Below are positions 1 to 6,544 of a stretch of DNA of 39,384 bases, piece after piece (positions within the stretch are counted from its first letter, which is position 1; each line of letters opens with the position of its first letter). Both the position numbers and the translations under genes were made by a program. The DNA is from DATJPR01 sp035506295. GTDB lineage: Bacteria; Bacteroidota; Ignavibacteria; UBA10030; UBA6906. The DNA lies in the NCBI GenBank assembly GCA_035506295.1, contig DATJPR010000104.1:1-39384 (forward strand), written 5' to 3'. The notes under the pieces were generated by a model. The model saw only the letters and a list, made by a program, of their open reading frames with translations. It was not told where the DNA came from and ran no database searches.

Positions 1-1
1 C

Positions 2-679
2 AAGGATGCAAGTACTCTCGGCCTTCCGATCCCGACGTTTACGCCGCACCGTTCACCGGACGGTATTGTCTTCGACAGAGATTCGATCCTCGGTGGTGAT
101 CTGATGGGAAACGCGTTCGTCATCAGTTACGAGAACGGTGCGCTCGTTGCCGCGCTCGGCGACACAAGTGCTGATGTCCTCGCCATCGCCTTATCGAAGC
201 AGGGCGACAGTCTTTACACGGCTCGTGTCAGGCGGGTGGTATCGGGTCTGACGGCGCCGCTCGGCATCGAGCTTGTCCACGATACCTTGTTTGTGGCGGA
301 GACAGCCTTGAACGCAAACAACCCTTCGCCCAAGCTTTGGGAGATCACCCTGCCCACGACGACGACGGGTGTTCTCCCGGCCCCGGCGGTCGCGGACGGA
401 CTTGCGCTGTACCAGAATTATCCGAACCCGTTCAATCCGACGACGACCATTCGATACACTGTGGGAGGAGTCAGGGATCAGGCGTCGGGGGTCAGTAACG
501 TACGTCTTTCCGTGTACGACCTCCTGGGACGAGAGGTAGCGGTTGTTGTGGACGAGCGACAAACGCCGGGCGAACATGAGGTGCGATTCGACGGGAGGAG
601 CCTCGCGAGCGGGATGTATTTCTATCGCCTGACGGCGGGAAGCTACACAGCAGTTCGAAAGATGACAATCATAAAATAA
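2..679 (+). CDS. T9SS-sorted secreted protein, C-terminal part (5' end outside window)
   Basis: The reading frame is open from the first bases of the window, so the gene starts upstream and only about 225 C-terminal residues are seen. The upstream part has short beta-strand-like stretches ending in a KLWEITLP segment, which suggests the tail of a beta-propeller of the glucose/sorbosone dehydrogenase or NHL kind; this is a weak inference. The last ~90 residues are a type IX secretion sorting domain: a LYQNYPNPFNPTTTIRY segment, then VYDLLGREV, SGMYFYRL and a final VRKMTIIK. Such proteins cross the inner membrane by Sec and the outer membrane by T9SS, and the domain is then usually removed or used for surface anchoring. 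The loop after the first strand of the domain is encoded by a heptanucleotide array (468-495). Confidence 0.85.
   Translation, partial: KDASTLGLPIPTFTPHRSPDGIVFDRDSILGGDLMGNAFVISYENGALVAALGDTSADVLAIALSKQGDSLYTARVRRVVSGLTAPLGIELVHDTLFVAETALNANNPSPKLWEITLPTTTTGVLPAPAVADGLALYQNYPNPFNPTTTIRYTVGGVRDQASGVSNVRLSVYDLLGREVAVVVDERQTPGEHEVRFDGRSLASGMYFYRLTAGSYTAVRKMTIIK
468..495 (+). repeat. Heptanucleotide array inside a T9SS sorting-domain coding region
   Basis: Four tandem 7-base units of consensus GNGTCAG (gagtcag, ggatcag, gcgtcgg, gggtcag) lie in the coding region of the sorting domain. They encode the Gly/Ser/Val-rich loop between the NPFNPTTTIRYTV strand and the VRLSVYD strand. Because seven is not a multiple of three, gain or loss of one unit would shift the frame and destroy the rest of the sorting domain. 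Confidence 0.7.
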
Positions 680-693
680 ATCGCATGAGCGCC

Positions 694-728
694 GCCTTCT
701 TCCTTCTGCTTACTGCCTACTTCCTACT
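694..728. repeat. Intergenic heptanucleotide array
   Basis: Five tandem 7-base units (gccttct, tccttct, gcttact, gcctact, tcctact; consensus NCCTACT) lie 15 bases after the stop codon of the first gene. Read on the other strand the unit is AGTAGGN, the same family as the arrays at 35054-35126 and 39191-39218. Confidence 0.7.
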
Positions 729-774
729 CCCGGGACGCTTGCCTTCTGCAAGCTCACGGGTGCGGACAGTGGAC

Positions 775-808
775 GAGACGTGACATGTGATTTACGGTCA
801 CGTGTCTC
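775..808. repeat. Inverted repeat upstream of the Kir channel gene
   Basis: The arm GAGACGTGAC (775-784) pairs with GTCACGTGTCTC (797-808), with a two-base bulge and a 12-base loop. It could be the transcript end of the first gene, although no T run follows, or an operator for the potassium channel gene starting at 860. Confidence 0.4.
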
Positions 809-859
809 CTGTTCACTCTCTACTTCACATGTTCCTCAATCCCTGAAAGGCCTCCGATA

Positions 860-1771
860 ATGGCCGACGCCAATTTTGATCCAGGCTTCACCCGCTCCTA
901 CACCAGGCCGTTGAGCCGCACCATCAACAAGGATGGATCCTTCAACGTCAAACGCCGTGGAACACGGATCCACGATCTTCACATCTATCAATTCCTGGTC
1001 TCTATCACGTGGCCGACCTTCATTGCTCTCCTTGTCCTCGGGTACTTTGTGATCAACGCCTCCTTCGCGCTGGTCTATCTGCTGATCGGGGTTGAACATC
1101 TTGCAGGCGCTGAACGCGCCACGTTGCTCGGTGCGTTTTTGAGCGCGTTTTTCTTCAGCACGGAGACGTTCACAACAGTAGGGTATGGGACAATTGCTCC
1201 GGCGGGCTTCGCGGCAAATATGGTGGCGGCAATCGAGGCCATGGTCGGGTTCACAAGTTTCGCCATCGCCACCGGCGTGCTCTATGGACGGTTTTCCCGC
1301 GCAAGCGCCAGATTGGTGTTCAGCGACGCCATGGTGATTACGCCACATAAGGACGCCGAGGCCTTGATGTTTCGCATGGCGAACCGGAGAAGCACTTCGC
1401 TGGTAGAAGTGGAAGTCCGTCTCCTGTTCATGACGGTGGTCATGCAGGACGGCAAGCCCGTTCGGAAGTATGATGTCCTCGATCTGGAAGTCCCATCCGT
1501 CCTGTTTCTCCCCCTCACGTGGACGATCGTCCATCCCATACGGCCGGGGACTCCACTATTCGGGAAGAGCGAGGAGGATCTCGCAGCAGCACAGGCTGAA
1601 GTGCTGGTGCTGGTGAAGGGGTATGATGATACCTTTCGGCAAACGGTCCACGCTCGCTTTTCCTACACCCACACGGAGATGGTTCGCGGTCGAAGATTTG
1701 CGCCGGCGTTCCACGTGGACGATGACGGGGCGATGATCGTCGATCTCCAGAAGGTGGGGGCAATGGACTGA
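860..1771 (+). CDS. Inward-rectifier-type potassium channel (KirBac family)
   Basis: This 303-residue protein has the layout of prokaryotic inward-rectifier K+ channels. A polar N-terminal tail contains a slide-helix-like stretch. Transmembrane helix 1 lies at about residues 45-77. The pore helix leads into the selectivity filter TTVGYG at residues 105-110, and transmembrane helix 2 spans about 118-142. It is followed by RFSRASARLVFS, the usual junction to the cytoplasmic immunoglobulin-like domain that fills the C-terminal half. The product would be a tetrameric inner-membrane channel for K+ flux. Length matches the family. The ATG at 860 is preceded by AAAGG at 846-850. The gene stands alone between two unrelated genes, so its regulation cannot be read from context. 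Confidence 0.93.
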   Translation: MADANFDPGFTRSYTRPLSRTINKDGSFNVKRRGTRIHDLHIYQFLVSITWPTFIALLVLGYFVINASFALVYLLIGVEHLAGAERATLLGAFLSAFFFSTETFTTVGYGTIAPAGFAANMVAAIEAMVGFTSFAIATGVLYGRFSRASARLVFSDAMVITPHKDAEALMFRMANRRSTSLVEVEVRLLFMTVVMQDGKPVRKYDVLDLEVPSVLFLPLTWTIVHPIRPGTPLFGKSEEDLAAAQAEVLVLVKGYDDTFRQTVHARFSYTHTEMVRGRRFAPAFHVDDDGAMIVDLQKVGAMD

Positions 1772-1866
1772 CCTTACGAACGTTCCGATAGCTTGAACAG
1801 GAGAATCAGGAAAGGTACATTACATGATCAAGTAACGTTCGAAGACCTCCAGTCGGAGAATTCTCC

Positions 1867-3171
1867 ATGGGCAATTCTGATGTCCGCTCTGAAACGAAAC
1901 CACGGAAATCCACTTTTCCCATTGTCGTTCTTCTCGCGACCGTTGTTACCGCACCCTCCCCGGCGCAAGTCCCCTGGCGCCCGTTCAGTCCCGACAGCCC
2001 CTGGAACGAGAAGATCCCTTCCAGCGCTCGAACCGATCCGCAGTCCGACAGCCTCATCAGCGATTTCGCAAAGGGCGGCTTCCTTGTGAACATCGGCGAT
2101 TGGTCCGTGCCCGTCTACTATGTCAACTCCGCAACGGTGCCGAAAGTGCAGGTCATCAATTCCCGGCCCGATGTCTACGGCAGAGGGTTTGCTGAGCCGA
2201 ACGCCATTCCGGTGCTTCCGGATTTCATCGCATCGCCTCCCGTCGGCGAGTTCAGCGATAACCATATGTGCATCGTCGACACGACGATAATGCGCGAGTG
2301 GGATATGTGGGCTGCACGCAAGAATGCCGCAGGTCAGTGGACGACCGGGCTCGGTGCCGTCACCGATATGCGGAGCACCGGCGTCGAACGGCCGTGGTTC
2401 GAACAGGATCGTGAATTCGACGCCCACCGTTCGCGCGCAAGCGGGTTCCCGTTGATCGCCGGCCTCATCCGACCCGACGAGATCGCCGCGGGAAGAATCG
2501 ATCACGCCCTCGTGTTTGCCTACCAGCGGGGTCGATCGGAGTTTTTTATTCCTCCCGCGAGCACGGCCCAGGCTACGTACATGGAGATGAACAACAAGAC
2601 CGGAATTCCGATGGGTGGACGCATACAGCTCGATCCGGCCATTAATGTCGACTCGCTCCCCTTGACGCCGGCATGCAAGATTATTGCCAGGGCGTTGCAG
2701 GAGTATGGTGCGTACAACGGCGATTACGCCGGGGCGACGGTGTTGTATGCCGACAATTCTCCTTCCGCCTTGCAGCGTTGGAAGGGAGTGCTCGGCAAAA
2801 ACGACTTTGATTCGGTCTTCACGTCCTCTTTTGTCAAGGCTCATTTCCGGGTCATCGCCATGGGGAATCTTCTGCCCGGGCAGAACCTGGAGCACAACCA
2901 GGCGGGCTTTGTCGACTTCGGATTCGCGGGAGCTCGTACCGTGACGATCGATTGGCTCACCTCGACGATCACCTGCACGGCGGATGGGTCGGTGGACCGT
3001 TCTCGCATCCTCCCCTGGTTCAAGACGGTCAGGAAAAACTCTCGGGTGACCGTGCAGTACGTGCCACAGGAAAGCTGGAAATCAGCCGTCGATCTTCGCC
3101 GCGATCTCACCTACACTGTCGAAGTTCCGGGTGGTGAGTCCCGGACGTGGACCGTCAGCGTCAAGCGATGA
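1867..3171 (+). CDS. Secreted protein of unknown function
   Basis: The 434-residue product has a long basic N-terminal region, a hydrophobic stretch (about residues 17-30) and a probable cleavage after an Ala-Gln pair, so it should be exported by Sec. The mature part starts with WRPFSPDSPWNEKIP. It contains CIVDTTIMREWDMWAA, a segment rich in Asp, Trp and Arg, and GRIDHALVFAY. I believe I have seen the SPWN / DxW / IDHAL combination in bacterial secreted proteins of no assigned function, but I cannot name a family. Conserved acidic and aromatic residues would suit carbohydrate binding or hydrolysis, which is only a guess. The ATG at 1867 has GGAGAA at 1855-1860, six bases upstream. It does not end in a T9SS sorting domain. 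Confidence 0.8.
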   Translation: MGNSDVRSETKPRKSTFPIVVLLATVVTAPSPAQVPWRPFSPDSPWNEKIPSSARTDPQSDSLISDFAKGGFLVNIGDWSVPVYYVNSATVPKVQVINSRPDVYGRGFAEPNAIPVLPDFIASPPVGEFSDNHMCIVDTTIMREWDMWAARKNAAGQWTTGLGAVTDMRSTGVERPWFEQDREFDAHRSRASGFPLIAGLIRPDEIAAGRIDHALVFAYQRGRSEFFIPPASTAQATYMEMNNKTGIPMGGRIQLDPAINVDSLPLTPACKIIARALQEYGAYNGDYAGATVLYADNSPSALQRWKGVLGKNDFDSVFTSSFVKAHFRVIAMGNLLPGQNLEHNQAGFVDFGFAGARTVTIDWLTSTITCTADGSVDRSRILPWFKTVRKNSRVTVQYVPQESWKSAVDLRRDLTYTVEVPGGESRTWTVSVKR

Positions 3172-3229
3172 CGGAGCCGCCTAATCCTTGCCTTTGTTCC
3201 ACATCCATTCTTATGCAGGAGACAACGCC

Positions 3230-3667
3230 ATGGCCGAGAGTCCGCTCCAGCCGGTGATCAACCGGATTATCGAAAAGATCGACACGTTGATTCCGTCGTA
3301 TGCTTCCAATCCAGCCGACGCATTCGCCGGAGGGAACGTCGCTGTCTGCATTATCGACGAGAAGGGAAACGTGTACGGCAGGATCTGGGGGACGGACAAA
3401 GTCCGCGGCAGGAATTTCTTTCGCCTCGCCTGGACAAAGGCGAGCCAGGTGTGGATCACCAAGATGAAGACCGGCGAATTCGAGAAGCGGCTCTTCAATG
3501 GCGAGTTCGACGAAAGCAAATATGGAATTCAAAAGCCGGACTTGATCGGATGGGAAGGGGGACAGCCGGTGTCGCTCTCCGACGGCACCGTCCTGTCTGT
3601 GGGGTTCAGCGGCTTCCGGGGGATCAATGACCTGGAGATCGTCAGCAAGGCGGTCGCGGGGATGTGA
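3230..3667 (+). CDS. GlcG/HbpS-like protein (DUF336 family)
   Basis: This 145-residue protein resembles the GlcG/HbpS family, small alpha/beta proteins linked to haem or cofactor binding and often encoded beside oxidoreductases. Family-like features are the NVAVCIIDEKGNVYGR strand pair, the following RLAWTKASQVW helix, and the C-terminal GTVLSVGFSGFRG segment with its glycine-rich turn. No signal peptide is present, so it should be cytoplasmic. The ATG at 3230 was preferred over an upstream TTG because AGGAGA lies at 3217-3222, seven bases before it. The biochemical role is unknown. Its 3' end converges on the ABC permease gene, 55 bases away. Confidence 0.75.
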   Translation: MAESPLQPVINRIIEKIDTLIPSYASNPADAFAGGNVAVCIIDEKGNVYGRIWGTDKVRGRNFFRLAWTKASQVWITKMKTGEFEKRLFNGEFDESKYGIQKPDLIGWEGGQPVSLSDGTVLSVGFSGFRGINDLEIVSKAVAGM

Positions 3668-3722
3668 CTGCGTCCCTTCGTTTCTCCGTCGGCGCGGCGC
3701 CTGCCGCGGAGTTTCCGATGAC

Positions 3723-5303
3723 TCAACCCTCTCGCGCATTTCTCCAAGCTTGCCAGCTCCAGGCGATCACCATCATGAAGATGGACAGGCCGGCATACGT
3801 GGCCATGACGGACGGCGTCTCAAGACCTTGCCACCCGGCGAAGTCGAGAGCAGGAGTCTTTTGTGAACTCATGACCACGTACAGGAACAGCAGGAAGAGT
3901 GCGGCGAAGGGTTTTGGACTGCCGGTGAGCAGGCCCAGAAACGTCGCCACCGAAGCGACGAAAACCAGCCCGACCAGAAGCCCGAGTGCATCGTAGGGCA
4001 CATCAAGCCCCAGGCGAACCAGAGGGCAGAGAGCAACGATCAACGCGACAGTCATTGCGGAACAGAATTTCAAAACAGTAAAACGGGCTTTCACATTGGG
4101 GATGATGAAGAGAAGGCGGCGGGTGTTGCTCATACCATCTCTGGTCGATATCGCCGCGAGGACCGGAACCAGAGCGACGAACATCACCGGGAGAAAACCC
4201 GACCGGATCATTCCGGGAGGAGCAATGAGGTTGAAAACGACCGACGCTGCAGCAATCACAGGTAACAACGGAGAGAGCGCGAGCGTCAGACGTGTATCGA
4301 GCATGATATCCCGGGCAAACGGCGGTCCTCCTGCAGGCCACCCTCTGCGAGGGAGCGCCTTCCGGATCCCGACGGGGAGAGCATGCTGGAGGATCAGGAA
4401 GGGATTTCCTTTTCCGCTCTTGCGCCCCGGAGCTTTGCGGGCCGGATCGAAACGCCCGAACGAAATCCATGCGACGAGAAAGAACGGGATCACGAGGAGA
4501 ACGGACGTCAAGCGAGGAACTACGAATTCGGCGGTCCAGTCGATTCCCGGGAAGACGACCGGCGGCAGATTCGCATTGAAGGGGGCGTACCCGATGGTGA
4601 ACTGTGTCGAGTGCGTTACATGGATGATTTCGCGAATGAAGAATCCCAATCCCGTGATGTCACCGGCAAGCAACCATGTCCGTCCTGTTGTCCCGGCCGC
4701 GAGAATGGGAGGGAGTGACAGGCTGGCGGTCCAAACGAAAAAATACGCAATATCCCCGCCCCGCCCGGAGAGCAAGGGGACACTCTCGAACATCAACGCA
4801 AGCGCCGCAAGGCTCGGCATGAGCGGGAGAAACATGATGGCGAACGTCTTTCCGAAAACGAGGGGCTCAAGCGGCGCCTCACCGCGGAGGAGGTGCATTC
4901 CCATGCACGCAACCATAAAGATGGCGCTGATCACCAGGAGGTAGACGACGTTGCCGGCCAGCTTGCCTGCGAGGTATCGACCTGACGAAAGAGGTGTGGC
5001 GGCGATCAGCCGGCCGACTCCGCTCCGGCGGTCGCGCTCTATGGAGTTGCTGACGAGATAAAACCCCGCGAGACTGAGCACCAGCCCGCCCATGACTGCC
5101 GAGGTCAACGCGGTCGCATCCGAGTTCAGCAGCACTCGCCTACCGGCGACGATGAAGGAGGTCCCGCCTGAGCCGGGCTCGGGCATCAGCAGGAAGGCGG
5201 CGCCGCAGAGGATGAGAAAGACGACTGGTGTCGACGATCGTCGAAGCCGGAGGACGGTCTCCATGCGGAGGACGGAACCGATATGTGCGAGCCAGCTCGT
5301 CAT
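3723..5303 (-). CDS. ABC transporter permease, ABC-2 type, two fused halves
   Basis: The 526-residue protein has about twelve hydrophobic segments arranged as six plus six. The halves are separated by a basic cytoplasmic stretch (FGRFDPARKAPGRKSGKG), so one chain may supply both membrane halves of the transporter. After the first segment comes a short loop and then a SNSIERDRRSGVGRLIAATP segment, which is typical of ABC-2 family permeases. The start codon overlaps the stop codon of the ATPase gene (ATGA at 5300-5303), showing translational coupling. The substrate cannot be told; relatives export drugs, lipids, peptides or copper-related cargo. Nothing else in the neighbourhood suggests a substrate. 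Confidence 0.85.
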   Translation of the reverse strand: MTSWLAHIGSVLRMETVLRLRRSSTPVVFLILCGAAFLLMPEPGSGGTSFIVAGRRVLLNSDATALTSAVMGGLVLSLAGFYLVSNSIERDRRSGVGRLIAATPLSSGRYLAGKLAGNVVYLLVISAIFMVACMGMHLLRGEAPLEPLVFGKTFAIMFLPLMPSLAALALMFESVPLLSGRGGDIAYFFVWTASLSLPPILAAGTTGRTWLLAGDITGLGFFIREIIHVTHSTQFTIGYAPFNANLPPVVFPGIDWTAEFVVPRLTSVLLVIPFFLVAWISFGRFDPARKAPGRKSGKGNPFLILQHALPVGIRKALPRRGWPAGGPPFARDIMLDTRLTLALSPLLPVIAAASVVFNLIAPPGMIRSGFLPVMFVALVPVLAAISTRDGMSNTRRLLFIIPNVKARFTVLKFCSAMTVALIVALCPLVRLGLDVPYDALGLLVGLVFVASVATFLGLLTGSPKPFAALFLLFLYVVMSSQKTPALDFAGWQGLETPSVMATYAGLSIFMMVIAWSWQAWRNAREG

Positions 5304-6169
5304 GATGGACGGCCCTCGCCGGTCAGGAGGAGATACGCGTCCTCGAGTTCAGGTTCGGCGGCGGTCGCGCCAGGGACCGCCCCTTGTTCTCCGACAAAGC
5401 GAACACGCACGCCATCGGCTTTTTGCAGGGCGGACGAGATGCGAAGGTGCGTTCGCTGCTGCGCAAAGGCTTTCGAACTGACGACCGCTTCCCAAACCTG
5501 ACCGGACGCCGTTGCGAGAATTTCTTCCGGAGACCCGATCGCGCGTATCCTCCCCTTCTGCAGGACCGCGATTCTCCCCGCGGCGGCAGCGATGTCCGAC
5601 ACAATGTGCGTCGAGAGGATCACCAGCGACGACCGCGCCATCGTCGTCAAGAGGGTGCGGAACCTCATCCGTTCTTCAGGGTCGAGACCGGACGTCGGCT
5701 CATCGACGATCAGGAGCTCCGGGTCATTGACGAGTGCCTGAGCGATGCCAAGCCTCTGCTTCATGCCGCCGGAGAATTCCCTGATAGGGCTGAGAGCAAC
5801 CGTGTGCAGGTTCACGGCTTCCAGCACTTCCATCACTCTGCTGCGCGAACGAATTCCCTTCAGGCCGCCGAGATACGCAACGAACTCGAAGGCGGTCGCA
5901 CTTTCGTAGACGCCGAAATCCTGAGGCAAATAGCCGAGCTTCGAACGCACGAATTCCGGGTTTCTTCGAATATCGTGCCCTTGAAACAGGATCCTGCCGG
6001 AGGTGGGGCGGGTGAGTGTCGCGATCATTTGCATGAGCGTTGTTTTGCCCGCGCCGTTGGGTCCGAGAAGACCCACGACCCCGGCGTCGCATTCCAGAGA
6101 GAGGTCGTCGATTGCCACAGTCCCGGACCGATATCGCTTGGAGACAGACTCGATCGTCAGCATCATCAT
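5300..6169 (-). CDS. ABC transporter ATP-binding protein
   Basis: The 289-residue protein is a complete ABC ATPase. Walker A is GPNGAGKT at residues 36-43, the Q-loop is Q83, the signature is FSGGM at 132-136 and Walker B ends in DEP with D156 and E157. The sequence after Walker B (TSGLDPEER) and overall length fit the CcmA/NatA/BcrA branch of exporters. It powers the permease encoded immediately downstream. Three consecutive ATG codons (6161-6169) could start translation. I report the first; a purine-rich GAGGAG lies thirteen bases upstream of it on the minus strand, so the exact start is uncertain. The gene is transcribed away from the GH92 gene at 6545. Confidence 0.92.
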   Translation of the reverse strand: MMMLTIESVSKRYRSGTVAIDDLSLECDAGVVGLLGPNGAGKTTLMQMIATLTRPTSGRILFQGHDIRRNPEFVRSKLGYLPQDFGVYESATAFEFVAYLGGLKGIRSRSRVMEVLEAVNLHTVALSPIREFSGGMKQRLGIAQALVNDPELLIVDEPTSGLDPEERMRFRTLLTTMARSSLVILSTHIVSDIAAAAGRIAVLQKGRIRAIGSPEEILATASGQVWEAVVSSKAFAQQRTHLRISSALQKADGVRVRFVGEQGAVPGATAAEPELEDAYLLLTGEGRPS

Positions 6170-6544
6170 CTTTCGGATTGGTCTCCTCTAGTACGCAAGA
6201 CAAGATGAAAAGTGACATGCCTTCACTTGCATTATCGGCGGAGAGGCCGCACTGCGTTGATTTAGAACCTTTCCCGGGTTATCTTATCCTAGTGACCCTC
6301 CGGCACAGCTCAAACGTGAACCTACGCTCTCCGACGCTCCGATCTTTCTGTATCTTCCTCTCCCTCGCTGCGAATTTTGCCACCGTCAGGACGAAGGTTT
6401 GCGGAGAGAGACGCATGTCCTCCTTGACATCGTCGACCTTACCCTGATGGAGGTCGAATCACTTTTGTGTCGCGGAATCAGTCTGTGGGGGTCGACGGCG
6501 ATGGAATTTTCGGCCAAGACGAATGCAAATATAGGAAAGCCTCA
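6170..6544. other. Divergent intergenic region
   Basis: This 375-base region separates the minus-strand ABC transporter from the plus-strand GH92 gene and must hold both promoters. A TTGACA at 6424-6429 is visible, but the sequence 17 bases downstream is a poor -10 match, so I do not call a promoter. No gene with coding character or strong hairpin was seen. Confidence 0.5.

Noticed and set aside
4096..4944. 282-codon plus-strand frame within the ABC permease gene
   Set aside because: The opposite strand encodes a convincing membrane permease; this frame has Arg/Pro/Ser-rich composition typical of a shadow.
6424..6429. TTGACA upstream of the first GH92 gene
   Set aside because: The bases 17 positions downstream do not resemble a -10 box, so a promoter is not supported.
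6526..6533. CAAATATA, the reverse complement of a Bacteroidetes -7 box, just before the first GH92 gene
   Set aside because: It points to the minus strand and has no TTG at the right distance, so it is probably chance.
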